A stretch of 64,000 nt of DNA from contig NC_052667.1 in the NCBI RefSeq assembly GCF_016802725.1, positions 15,281,346-15,345,345 on the forward strand, written 5' to 3'. Numbering within the stretch: the stretch's first letter is position 1; every line of letters starts with the position of its first letter. Positions 54,144 to 64,000 of this stretch are shown in pieces. The notes beneath the pieces were generated by a model. That model saw nothing but the letters and a program-made list of their open reading frames with translations, was not told where the DNA came from and did no database searches. Origin of the DNA: Solenopsis invicta (Eukaryota > Arthropoda > Insecta > Hymenoptera > Formicidae). Both the position numbers and the translations under genes were made by a program.

Positions 54144-55315
54144 TTAGGTGTACAGCTTTGCTTCCGTCGATTTTTTTCGACATTTGAGAATTTATTATAA
54201 AAAACTGATTATAACCATAACTGATTACCATTTACAATTCAAAATATTGTCCATCGCTGGCCACTACTTTTTCTCATCTTTCGGGCAGCGTACAAATCCT
54301 GCGTCGATAAAACAGCTCATCTTCTGAGGCAATCCAAGTATTGATCCAATTTTTGACTTCTTCATAAGAACAAAAGTGCTGTTCAGCCAGGCTGCTATTG
54401 ATTGAAACAAGTGATGGTCAGAGGGAGCAATGTCTGGAGAATACCGCGGGTGGGGGGGGAGGACTTCCCATTTCAATATTTCCAAGTATGTTTTGACCGA
54501 CTTTGCGACAAGGGCTCGAACATTATCATGCTGCAAAATTACTTCATCGTGTCTCTTGTTGTATTGTGACAGTTTGTCTTTTAATGCTCGGCTTAAACGC
54601 ATTAATTGTTTTTGATATAGATCGCCTGTGATTGTTTCAGACGGTTTTAGCAGCTCATATTATACTACGCCGAGCTGGTCCCACCAAATACAGAACATGA
54701 CCTTTGAACTGTGAATATTCAATTTGGTCATCAACATGAAAACATAACCTGGAAGTCCTCATGATTTTCTGCGAGATGATTTTCTGCGAGGTTATCGTAA
54801 TAAACCCATTTTTTGTCCCCAGTCACAATGCGATGTAGAAATTTCTTCTGTCTTTGCCTTTCAAGCAGCTGTTCACAAGCATACAAATGCCGTTCAACAT
54901 CTCTCGGCTTCAAATCGTACGGCACCCAATTTTCTTATTTCTAAATTATTCCCATGGCTTTCAGGCGTTTTGAAATGGCTTGTTGAGTTACTCCCAATGA
55001 TCCTACCAATTATTCTTACGTTTAACACGAGTCTTCATGAAATAATGCCTCCAATTCTGCATCTTTGAAAACCACAGATTTCTTCATATTGAAGCAGAAA
55101 ATTAAAACCTGCCGCAAATGACGAGAATTTGATTCGTAAACTAGCATTTTCAATCGAGAATAACTTTACGATGCGGACACAAATTGACTAATGTGTAGGG
55201 TTATGTTGACAAATATCTAAGCTTATTGTATGACGTCTACATCTGTTAATTTCCACCACCACACACCGCTAAAGCCATCTAATGGAAAACGATGGAAGCA
55301 AAGTTGTACACCCAA
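54144..55315 (-). mobile_element. Mariner, heavily decayed copy (TIR TTAGGTGTACA)
   Basis: The left TIR TTAGGTGTACAGCTTTGCTT at 54144 and right TIR ending AAGTTGTACACCCAA at 55315 match inverted; TA lies at 54142-54143 and 55316-55317. Transposase pieces on the minus strand (54264-54602 and 54731-54925) show HDNVRALVAKSV (DNARAH-type block), YSPDIAPSDHHLF with the third Asp, and VTGDKKWVYYDN with the first Asp. Frameshifts and a local duplication (AENHLAENH) disrupt it. Confidence 0.88.
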
Positions 55316-55936
55316 TATGTATAGACATAGTTTTAAAAAATATATAGATATAAAGTAATTTTTACTTTTCAACACTAAATTCGTATTAAAATTCATTAAA
55401 CTCACAGAACTAAAGCTATATTTATTGAAAATCCCATATTATCTACTAATTTTATATCATAAAAATAAGCATTTTTTAAGTTGTAAAATTGACTTTAAAT
55501 TATGGATCCAAACCAACATTTTTTAATGAAAATATGGTCTTTTAGCCTCAATTTCTTTTTTGAATTAGTTTTCTATGATAATTTTTAAGAAAGTTATGAT
55601 TTTTCAAAAATTACCTTGTATTTATCGTAACTTTGTTCACATATTTTCCAATATTACAGAGTTTCATCAATTATTATTGCTATTTCACTTTTTAATTATA
55701 TACTAGAACGTTGAAATTAAGTAAAATTACGTTGAAAACCATGTCATTACGGTGTATTCTTTAATTGAAGCGTAAAATGCGTGTGACCCCACGTTATTTA
55801 GTGAGGAACAAAAAATTACGTTGTTTGTAAAAGTTAATATCTTAATTAAAAGTATCATTAAAATTAAACATTTGTTAAAAAATTATTAAATATCTCGATT
55901 GATCCTGATTGTTTTTATTCCTGGTTGTTTCTATTC

Positions 55937-56984
55937 CATACAGCACAAAACATTGCAGTAACATTGCAACAATGTTGTAATGTTGCAAATTGCAATGAAA
56001 TATTGTAGAAATAACGTTCCTTAATTTTAGTTTTTAGCTGTCGTTTGTTTAATATCAAAACTTTTCTGTAAATACAAAACTGACTTACACAATATTTTTG
56101 GTTAAAGAATTTATTTAATTGCAGGAATTATTACTATAAAACATTTTCAAAACAACTCTTTGTAACTAATCACGTAAAGGCTCCTAATACAAAACTCTTG
56201 TATGAAGTTGTTTATATGATGGCCTTTCTACAATAAACCATTAATGATAAATCAGAAATCAGAAGCTAGTTGTAACGAGTTAATAGTGCGTAAGACAATA
56301 AGTCAGTAGTCAGTGACAGAATATAGATAGCCAAATTCTATTTCTTACAACCTAAAATATCTTGAAAAATGGCAAAATTTGTTCTTACCCCTATTTTAAA
56401 CTTGCGGTACAATCACCTCTTTACGTGTACAAACAAAATGGCCGGTGGTACAATCAGGTTCAAAGGATTCCGAAACAGTACCCGCTTGCGGATTTTAAAT
56501 ATCGTGGGGTGCTAACATTTTTTAAACCTTCTATATTTTTCAAGCCCTTGAAATACAAACGAAAAATAAAGTGGTACAATTGTGTACAAACCAAGATGAA
56601 TTAAATAGTTGAAAAATTATTTTTGTTGTAGTCGGGTGTTAGGTTCACATAGGTTAAGAAACGCAAATATTTAATTTAAACAGTTTAACTGATCGCGTGA
56701 ATTAGTTCTATTATCACAAAACAAAGCAAACAAAACATAGTAACAACTAAACCGCGTTACCACCACGCCAAGCTTGCCTTTAAAACAAAACTCTAGGAAA
56801 TGCGTCCTGCACCATGTGTGTAATACGAAACATCTAATTTCCACTTATCCGGTCATTGTCATTCTGCTCGCACATACATAGGTATGTGTATTTTAATTAT
56901 GTTTCTGAAACACTGCGTTACAATGTGCAAGAATGAAGTGTTGTTGCAATGTAATGTAAGGTCTTGTATCATATGATCTTGTTT
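55937..56984. other. Unassigned AT-rich sequence
   Basis: A cluster of ATTGCA / TGCAAT and AACATTGCAACAATGTT palindromic motifs occurs at 55950-56005. An 80-residue frame at 56362-56604 lies in this stretch but has no recognised motif and probably arises by chance. The rest shows no gene. Confidence 0.35.
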
Positions 56985-57835
56985 GCTATAAATATTAAAT
57001 CTTAATCCTTACTAGCCATCGTCGGATTATTCGCGTCCAAGCAAACTTTCCAGCGTTGCGTATGCTGGTATAGAACGTATTACACGCGTTTATATTTTCC
57101 CTAAAAAAAAACTTTGTTGGTAGGCGAATATTGCGCCGGATTGGAAGTAAATAATTTTTATAGTTTTTATATTTTATTTTATCAATATATTTGCACAATA
57201 TTTGCAGTTATTAATTTTTTATTAATAAAACTTTAACTCTTTTTTTTATTTAATTCTTATGTTATTATAAGCATGTAGCATTATATTTATATATATGTAT
57301 AGTTTAAAAGAATATAAAAATATTAAGATGTAATTTTTACTTTTCAACATTAAATTCATGTTAAAATTGATTAAACTCACAGAACTGAAACTATAATTAT
57401 TGAAAATCCTATCCATTAATTTTATATGTATCATAGAAATAAGCATTATTTATGTTTCAAAATTAACATTAAACTATAAATCCAAATCAATGGAACATTT
57501 TCTTATAAATATATAAACCTATAACTTTAATTTTTTTCTCTATGATGATTTTTAAGAAAGTTATAATTTTTCAAAAATTACCCTGCATTTGCCGTAACAT
57601 TGTTCATATGCATTTGCCACAATTACACAGTTTCATTAATTGTTATTGCTATTATCACTTTTGAATCGTATACTAGAAGGTTGAAACTAAATAAAATTAC
57701 GGTTGAAAACCATTGTATTATGGTTTTAATAAAAGCTCTTCATAAAAGCGTAAAACACGAGTGATTCTACGATGGTTAATGAGGAACAAAAAATTACGAG
57801 GTAATTTTGGTTAATGGCAAGTGTTAATTATCAAA
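56985..57835. mobile_element. TIR element F, copy 2
   Basis: The left end contains ACTAGCCATCGTCGGATTAT and the right end GATTCTACGATGGTTAAT, an inverted pair corresponding to the ends of copy 1. Internal sequence (for example TTTTATCAATAT, CTTTTCAACA, AAACTCACAGAACT) matches copy 1 in the same order. The right end stops about 40 bp before the acceptor of the FAD synthase exon at 57877. Confidence 0.65.
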
Positions 57836-57876
57836 TAAAATACGTATGCATTTATTGATATTTTGTCCACATATAG

Positions 57877-58320
57877 GTAGAAGCATTCGTGGAATCAGCT
57901 GTTCAATATTATGATTTGGAGATAATACGGATGCAACGACCGATCCAAACTGCATTGTCTGCGTTATTGGCAGAAAAATCTAATTTAAAAGCAAGTCTTA
58001 TGGGTACGAGGAAAGGTGACCCAGGTTCTGAAAATTTACAAGCATTTACACCGACTGATCCAAACTGGCCGCAGTTAATGCGAATAAATCCTATCTTACA
58101 CTGGTCATACAGTCAAGTATGGACATTTTTGTTAAAGCACAATATTCCTTACTGCTCGCTCTACGATCAAGGATATACAAGTATCGGCAATAGAAATACT
58201 ACGATGCGAAATCCGTTGTTAAAGGATCCTAATAATTCTTTGTCTTATTTACCTGCGTATACTTTGACCGATAAATCCGCTGAGAGAAAAGGCAGAGACT
58301 ATGATGAAAGCAATGTATGA
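57877..58320 (+). CDS. FLAD1: FAD synthase, terminal coding exon
   Basis: This exon gives 147 residues and a TGA stop at 58318-58320. It encodes the C-terminal two thirds of the FAD synthase (PAPS-reductase-like) domain: VEAFVESAVQYYDLEI; MGTRKGDP (residues 42-49 of the exon), the MGTRRTDP-type substrate loop; FTPTDPNWPQLMRINPIL (57-74); HWSYSQVWTFLL (75-86); PYCSLYDQGYTSIG (91-104); and RNPLL. The start follows CACATATAG and is in phase 0 with the exon at 3563-3704. Where many animal proteins have RRTDP in the substrate loop, this one reads RKGDP; the first Arg is kept. The short C-terminal tail after PAYTLTD is Lys/Asp/Glu-rich, as in relatives. The reaction is ATP + FMN to FAD + PPi. Confidence 0.95.
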   Translation, partial: VEAFVESAVQYYDLEIIRMQRPIQTALSALLAEKSNLKASLMGTRKGDPGSENLQAFTPTDPNWPQLMRINPILHWSYSQVWTFLLKHNIPYCSLYDQGYTSIGNRNTTMRNPLLKDPNNSLSYLPAYTLTDKSAERKGRDYDESNV

Positions 58321-58443
58321 CTTTTTATATTTCATTATATTCTATCAGTGAACTAATATTGTGCTATATTAATTAGCGTTGTTAATATATATTAATATTT
58401 TACAGTATTGGGTAGTAACTAGTTAAAAAGTTAAAAGTTATAT

Positions 58444-58449
58444 AATAAA
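58444..58449 (+). terminator. Candidate polyadenylation signal of FAD synthase
   Basis: AATAAA occurs 124 bp after the stop codon and just before the TTAA-flanked element starting at 58467. It is the first canonical hexamer after the stop that I see. Confidence 0.5.
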
Positions 58450-58466
58450 TTTAAAAAGTTAATTAA

Positions 58467-59668
58467 GGGGGTATCCTGATTTAGGACGTCAAAAAAGTCA
58501 CTTTATAATTTTTTTCTAAGAGGGAAGAATAATGTTGATGGTTTTCAAACTTTTTGCACATTGTAGTACAACTATTGTAGAATATAAAAAAAATTTTTTG
58601 TTTAAAAAACCATTGTTATTTGTAAAGAAATAAATTTTGAATTGGAGACGTCGCCGATGTTTGTGTACATTCTCAGATTTTTTATTCTTCTCTGAAACAA
58701 AAAGACACAATAAACATTCATAATTTTTATATAGTTATATTCTATATAAACTAAAAAAATTAAAAAAAAAATATATATATATAAATTGAAATTTTGTGCG
58801 ACTTTGAAAAAAAAATTTCTATTTTCACTAGGTTATGTCCATCATTTTATGCAAAAAAATTGTTATTGTTGATTTCTTTCTTAACGTTTTTAGTACAAAT
58901 AGAGTAGTTGACTATTAGACAACTAATAAGCTTTGTACGAAGTCGATCGGTGAAATAGTTTTTCTTTAATTGTGTATACAAAATTGAAGAAAATGCTGAT
59001 TTTGATAAAAACTCATTTAAAGTTTTTGGTGTAAAAAACTTGTAATTAGTGAATACATACAATGTTTGGAAACTAATCAGCTATTCCAGGGGCATACAGT
59101 AATCCCTCAGCTTCCTCATTTCAGCCGAAGTCATTTTCAATAATTCGGGCCAGCCTACGAGTTCTTCTTTTGGGCAACTCTGCTGTCGATGCTTCTGCCT
59201 TGATATTTATTGCGCATCATATATATTTGCGTAATGTTTGCACTCTGGTCTAATAACAATGTCTATTACATTCATTATTTTTAAAACTGCAAAATATCTT
59301 TTATTAAAAATGTCGGCGACAAGAAAAGTTGCGATGTTAATGATTTTTATACCACAATTGAGATGCTTTGTCGCCAGTTTCCATATGGTGGAATTGCAGC
59401 TTTCTTTTGTAGCATTCAAACCAAATATACATAAATACTGATCTATACTTGTCTAAGAAACGTGTTTTGTCGATAAATAAAAGCAAACAACTAAGAAATG
59501 GAGCGTTCTCCGAACCTTGCCCGTTCATCTGCGCCGCGCTCCGGTCATAAGCGCTGTATCTTCGAATTTTGCTTTGAAATTTTAGAAACATATTCTTGAA
59601 GAGTTGTACTATTGATTGATGAAAAAAAAAAAATTGATTTTTTTGACCCTGTAAATCAGGATACTCCC
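58467..59668. mobile_element. TTAA-flanked TIR element
   Basis: TTAA at 58463-58466 and 59669-59672 flank inverted ends GGGGGTATCCTGATTTA and TAAATCAGGATACTCCC. Inverted similarity extends inward (GACGTCAAAAAAGTCA against TGATTTTTTTGACCC; GTAGTACAACTATTG against AGTTGTACTATTGATT). TTAA target use suggests piggyBac-type mobilisation. It carries a broken minus-strand reading frame. Confidence 0.75.
59090..59600 (-). pseudogene. Broken protein fragment in the TTAA element, possibly transposase-derived
   Basis: From about 59600 downward on the minus strand the piece SKIRRYSAYDRSAAQMNGQG and KLQFHHMETGDKASQLWYKN is read, then a frameshift to SCNSTIWKLATKHLNCGIKI and YFAVLKIMNVIDIVI (59207-59419), then KAEASTAELPKRRTRRLARI and a stop. 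The Cys- and Arg-rich pattern recalls a large transposon-associated protein family I cannot name. Function unknown. Confidence 0.35.
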
Positions 59669-59672
59669 TTAA

Positions 59673-59985
59673 CTTAAAGTTAATTTTAAATGATATAATT
59701 TTAATTATTAATAGCTTTAAGTACTTATATTTCAAACATAAGTTAAAAACGTATCTATGTAAAAGAAAAAAATTAAAAGAAGAAATACATTTTTACACAA
59801 AAAACGATACTTCTTTGTTATTTCATGTAAGCTTAATTTACAAAATATTAAACATTTCTTTGGTCCATATTACTATTATTGTTTCTAGTAATCTATCTTT
59901 AAACATTATAAATATATAGTTTTTAATATGAATAATGTTTAGTCTATACTTCCCCTTAAACTGCAGTAAAAATCAAACTCCGTCA
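59673..59985. other. AT-rich, no features
   Basis: I see no gene or repeat here. Confidence 0.4.
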
Positions 59986-59989
59986 TTTG

Positions 59990-60540
59990 ATAGACCTCAG
60001 CCACAGAAGATAAGTGCAGTGTTTTGTCGATGAAAATCCCTAAGGACATCGGTCAATTAAAATGTATTTAATAAATATCATTCCTTCCTTGATTGCATCA
60101 CATATAAAATGATGTTTGATGTAGACATGTTTAGTACGAGAATGGTACACAGGATCAGCAACCAATTTCTGTGTACCCAGGTTGTCGTTTTTTAAAACGA
60201 CTCTCGACAGGTTTGTTCCGAAACTTTTCGTTAGTCTTCTGACGTTGAGCTTTTTTCGTTGCCTCGGCTAAGGCTACTTGAATTCAGTTGACGACAAGGA
60301 CACGGTCTGTTGCTTCTTTAATTCCCAACTGATCGGCGCGCCACTTACAACAAAGGCGTAATCCATGTAGGATCTCCGATCGATATTGCAGCTACCCCAA
60401 TTAGCGAGCATCACAGGAGGATTATCGCTGCGATTCAACACGAGACTTGTATTACTGGTCTCCTTAAAGGATTCGTTTAGTTGCTTTCCAATGGGCTTTT
60501 TCGTGACAGTCGTTGAATTGGCTTAAGCAAATTACAACGT
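59990..60540 (-). pseudogene. Copia-type RNase H fragment (second family)
   Basis: On the minus strand in one main frame: MLANWGSCNIDRRSYMDYAF, VVSGAPISWELKKQQTVSLS and SSTEFK (the SSTEAE block), then after a frameshift LVADPVYHSRTKHVYIKHHF, DAIKEGMIFIKYI. This order is the C-terminal RNase H of Ty1/copia polyproteins. It is an isolated piece without LTRs and differs from the copia at 42442-47140. Confidence 0.8.
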
Positions 60541-60616
60541 GAGCTATATACGATTTTGTGCTCATGGATAAATATATTAGGGCCCTAATTAGTTCCTGAT
60601 ATGGAACTTTGACCTT

Positions 60617-60869
60617 AATAACAATAATAATAACAATAACAGTAACAGTAACAGAAACAACAACAATAACAACAACAACAATAACAATAACAACAACAAA
60701 TGAGAATTACAATAATAATAACAATAATAATAATAACAATAATAATAATAATAACGATAGCGACAGTAATAGTAACAGTAATAATAATAATAACAACAAC
60801 AGTAGCAGTAATAGTAACAGTAACAGTAACAGTAACAGTAACAATAATAATAATAATAATAATAATAGA
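60617..60869. repeat. AAT/AAC/AGT trinucleotide repeat
   Basis: A run of interrupted AAC, AAT and AGTAAC units about 250 bp long, ending in pure (AAT)n at 60842-60867. Frames through it on both strands are homopolymeric (Asn, Thr/Ile, Leu, Val/Ile) and are not genes. It lies at the 3' end of the minus-strand LINE. Confidence 0.92.
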
Positions 60870-63800
60870 TAAAAGAGGACCGTAGTGGACAACCACTAGT
60901 GCGTCTCCGCGACTTAGAGAGGTCTATTGTGACAAAGCTCTAGTTTAGAGTTGCACCAAGTGGAGGCTATTGAAAAACCTTACAACCCGCCGGGGATCTA
61001 GTTCCCTAATCTGATCAGGGGTGATGAGTACCTCCCCCATAAATTTTTGTCTGAGATGGCCGACAGCCACACTGATATGCTCAGCTGGTCATCTGCATAC
61101 AGAAACGGCAGTCATCATCCTCAGCTTTGCCAATTATGCTGAGGTAGTATTTAACTTGGCAATAGCTAGAGAGTAGGCTTAGAGAGCAGGGTGGTTAGAT
61201 CTTTTTTGTTCAGTTTCTGATTCAGGATAACTCCAAGGTATTTAACTTTTGTTTGAAGTAAGTCCCGGGTTCTTTGCGGCAAATATGTAATGAATTTTTG
61301 GCCTGGGTCAGTCGGGGATGAGCGTGCCTTTTTTGCGAGCTCATCTGCTTCCTCATTACCTCTATGCCCTCTATGTCCTCATTACCTAATGCCTTCATGC
61401 CCCGGAATCCACCAGAGTGTGACGTGTTTGTTATTGATTAAGAGCTTGAGGTTAGTGATACATTGCCTGGCCAGTGCAGAGTTATACGAGTAAGCTGTAA
61501 GAGCCTTAACCGCTGCTCGACTGTTTGTTAGTATATCAACAGTTGCGCCTTTCATACCTTTATCCCGGTTAACTATGGCGCATGAATTAATGGCAAATAT
61601 TTGCCTGGAATATAGAGGGCGTTACGCTCATGAAGATCGATATTCGGCAATTAGACTCACTAATAGCGGCTCCCGTTGCGTCCTTTACTGTTTTAGAGCC
61701 GTCGGTATACCACTGTAGAGCACTTTTTTAAAAAGAAGGCCCTCCCAGTGCCCACATCTCTCTGTTTGTGTAGAAAACTTCATAGTTGTGCGGAAAGTTA
61801 AATTTTTTCTTCATCGCATCTACGAGGAGTTGAGCTATATTGCATGTGCCGTCAGTTGTGAGGATCCTCATATGCTCAGTCTGACCAAAAGACATAGGTG
61901 TGTGGTAGCTGAGGATTCAGATTGCTGAGCTGGCGGCAACTTTCCGAACCTGTAAGTGAATGAAAAGGTAGCAGGTCCAAGAGAGCTTCCATAGTTGCAG
62001 TTGGGCAGGTTCTCATAGCCCCCGTAATTGTGAGACTTGCAAGCCTCTGAATTTTTTGCAACTGTTGTCGCGCCGCCTTCTGCTCAGTTTTTGGCTACCA
62101 TACTACGGCTGCCTAGGTGAGCTTAAGTCTGATAATAGCCGTATATGATCAGAGGCTTGAGACCTTAATTCCTGCCTAGGAGTCTGTGGCAGGTATAAAG
62201 TGCTAAGGCCGTCTTAGTCTAAACTTTTTTTAGATATGAGTTCCATGTCAGTTTCTGGATCCAGGATCCAGGATAACTCTGAGGTATTTAACTTCTGTTT
62301 TGAAGCCGACCACAATGCCATCCAGTATGGGTGCTATAAGATAAAGCTTCCTTCTTCTGGTAAAAAGCACGATGGTGGTTTTTTTGGGGTTGATACGTAG
62401 CCCCTTCCTTCTATACCACCGTTGCGTGATATTCAAGGCTCTTTGCATACTGTGTGAAACGATGTCCAGCTGACCTCTGATAGTAATTGCTATGCCGTCA
62501 GCATAGCCTTGCGCCTCGTATCCATTGTCCATTAATGTGTTCAAAAGATCATCCACAACCACCGACCAGAGAGAAGCAATGATAGTACCCCTCCTTGGGA
62601 GCACCCTTTTGTCGTGGTAATGGTTACGATTTCTCCAGCCACTGTGGCTTTGACCCTCCGTTTACTTAACATGGCCTTGGTTCAAGTAGTGACAGTTGAG
62701 TGAAAACCTTTCCCATCAGCCGCTTCCTCGATAGAATCGTATGACGTGTTGTCGAAGGCATCCTCTATGTCCATGAAGATACATAGGGCTATCTCCTTGG
62801 CCTCATGGGTCCTTTCTATGCTGCTCACCAGACGATGCAAGGCGATGGTAGTGGATTTTGCCTTTTGGTAAGCATTGATTTAATTTTTGTGGAATGGAGC
62901 TTGAACCAGCACCTCATTTTTGAGATACTGGTCCAGCACCTTTTCCATGCCCTTTAGCATGAAGGAGATGAGGCTGATTAGTGTGAATGATTTGGATTGG
63001 GCACTAGAACGCCCTCCACCCTTTGATATAAAGACCACGTTAGCCTGTCTTTACTGCTTGGGGATATACCCTAGCATGAAGCTGTGTTTGCACAAATTTG
63101 TAATGTTTGGCAACAGATATTCCATGCCTTTTTAAAGCCGGAAAAATCCCATTGCCCCCAGGAGATTTGTATGGTTTGAAGGATGAAATTGCCCATCTCA
63201 CCCTGTTTGGCACAAAGATATGATTGGCTATTTCTTTAACTCTGCGGGTAGTGGGGTACCAAAGTCCCTTTTTTCTTTTCCGTTTTGTCATCGGTGGTGA
63301 CATGATGGGTACCGTAAAAATGAGTGCTTAAAAGAAGCTTTAACATCTTCCCAGCGTCATCCGTGTATTCGCAATTTGGTTTAAGAAGATAGCCAATTTG
63401 GTTAGAGAGTTCCTTTGCCGTTACTTTTTGTACACGAGGAAAGTCGCAATAAGGAAGTTCGCAAATGCTTTCGCAGGAGCTCCTCCATGATTTCCTCTTA
63501 GACTTCCTCAGTTTTTTATTGTAATCGGTGAGGGTCTCTCTATACCAATCCTAATGTTTTTGACGTTTGGTCTTCTTGGCTTTATTGAAGAGCCTTTTGG
63601 CCGAGGAACGCATCTCCTCTACTTTGATTTCACCATGACGTTGTAGAGAACTTCTTTTTTTTGTAGGGCAAGTACTTGTAGGCCCTACGGATGATGTTGT
63701 GCAGGTCATTTGAGGCTCTGTTCAGATCTCTATACTTGTAATAACTTTATTGAAATCCTTCAATTCATCCCTTAGCAACTCTTGGTAGAGCGTCCAGTCA

Positions 63801-64000
63801 GTGAGCTTAGAAATTTTTATTTTTTATGCCGCTGGGCATAAAAATGCTCCTCGCTTTCAGATCGAAAACTATATTCCTATGATCCGAGAGCAAGGCTTCC
63901 CGGGAGACATTTGGTAATCTTGGAGCTAAGCAGGGGAGTAGCTAGTGTAAAGTCAAGTACCTTCTGCCTGGCCCTCTAGTAGAGAAAGTGGGTTCCTTTT
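60870..64000 (-). mobile_element. RNase H-bearing non-LTR retrotransposon (minus strand, runs off window)
   Basis: In 5' to 3' order on the minus strand: the C-terminus of an endonuclease (about 63830-64000, VLDFTLATPLLSSKI-like), the RT N-terminus (63040-63303, AISSFKPYKSPGGNGIFPAL), the RT core (62248-62604, with GYEAQGYADGIAITI and LRINPKKTTIVLFTRRRKL), post-RT (61876-62061, LASLTITGAMRTCPTATMEA) and an RNase H domain (61290-61470, LWWIPGHEGIR and ADELAKKAR). The YADD active site reads YADG. A small tandem duplication of GTAATGAGGACATAGAGG sits inside RNase H. It contains several frame breaks. Clade uncertain; RNase H suggests an I/LOA-type LINE. Confidence 0.8.
62248..62604 (-). pseudogene. 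LINE reverse transcriptase core with YADG active site
   Basis: A 118-residue frame containing WSVVVDDLLNTLMDNGYEAQ, then GYADGIAITIRGQLD where the second catalytic Asp is Gly, then RKGLRINPKKTTIVLFTRRR and VKYLRVILD (usual KYLGVILD). Upstream the PQGGVLSPLLW-type block is altered to PRRGTIIASLW. These changes predict no polymerase activity. Confidence 0.82.

Larger units (their letters stand above)
51968..55936. mobile_element. TIR element F, copy 1, with three nested insertions
   Basis: Inverted ends: AACGTGGGGTCAC with its flanks at 52124-52140 and GTGACCCCACGTT near 55783-55795, embedded in longer, weaker inverted similarity reaching about 51968 and 55936. It contains a short TIR insert (52279-52870), a solo LTR (53046-54123) and a mariner (54144-55315). 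The parts outside these match copy 2 at 56985-57835 in the same orientation. Outer limits are approximate. Confidence 0.6.
3705..57876 (+). other. FAD synthase intron of about 54.2 kb, filled with transposable elements
   Basis: The donor GTAAGA at 3705 and the acceptor CACATATAG ending at 57876 bracket 54,172 bp. Both flanking exons are on the plus strand, encode consecutive parts of the same domain and are in compatible phase (0/0). Everything recognisable between them is a transposon or simple repeat. An alternative is that the two exons belong to separate partial gene copies or a misassembly. The clean phase and the absence of overlap or duplication argue for one gene. Confidence 0.8.

Noticed and set aside
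56362..56604. 80-residue frame near the 3' exon as an extra FAD synthase exon
   Set aside because: No homology to FAD synthase, and the exons at 3563-3704 and 57877-58320 already join in frame without it.
60609..60896. Poly-Asn, poly-Leu and Ile/Val frames
   Set aside because: They translate the trinucleotide repeat.

Overview
This is animal nuclear DNA, most likely from an insect and probably an ant or another hymenopteran. The host assignment is inference: it rests on one host gene with clear FAD synthase homology and on transposon families I associate with ant genomes (mariner, R1-type and Jockey-type LINEs, copia primed by initiator tRNA-Met, Gypsy). There is no bacterial-style operon, CRISPR array, or convincing rRNA or functional tRNA gene.

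The only host gene I can support is FAD synthase (FLAD1-like, plus strand). One internal exon lies at 3563-3704 and the final coding exon at 57877-58320. They join in phase and read through a PAPS-reductase-type FAD synthase domain. The intron between them is about 54.2 kb and is made almost entirely of transposable elements, many inserted inside one another. The earlier exons are outside the window or not recognised.

Layout. 1-3560: a Penelope-like 3' end, two large palindromic (foldback) elements, a tRNA-derived SINE-like piece and a minisatellite. 5102-6259: a TIR element. 6783-34455: a Gypsy element (Gypsy-1, plus strand) split into a gag half and a pol half by about 21.7 kb of later insertions. 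That insert contains, left to right, inverted-repeat arms around a second, young Gypsy (Gypsy-2, minus strand, 9239-16038, target duplication AACT), a Jockey/CR1-like LINE (plus), and a purine-biased LINE (minus) that is itself interrupted by R1-type LINE pieces with a tandem array. Gypsy-1 also carries two copies of one foldback family. 35380-37835: a foldback element with an apparently intact mariner in its loop. 38319-42260: a mariner remnant, a duplicated segment, and a TA-flanked TIR element inserted in one copy of that duplication. 42442-47140: a copia element with both LTRs (target duplication GTAAC). 47480-50275: two further palindromic elements. 50307-57835: TIR elements carrying two decayed mariners and a GC-rich solo LTR. 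58321-64000: the FAD synthase 3' flank, a TTAA-flanked element, a copia RNase H fragment, a trinucleotide repeat and a minus-strand LINE with an RNase H domain that runs off the end.

As a system, the region is a strongly expanded intron acting as a transposon landing zone. Only FAD synthase and the mariner transposase at 35653-36702 look protein-competent; every other transposon reading frame I examined has stops, frameshifts or truncations. Element boundaries given to the base come from visible TIR, LTR or target-site matches; boundaries called approximate do not.
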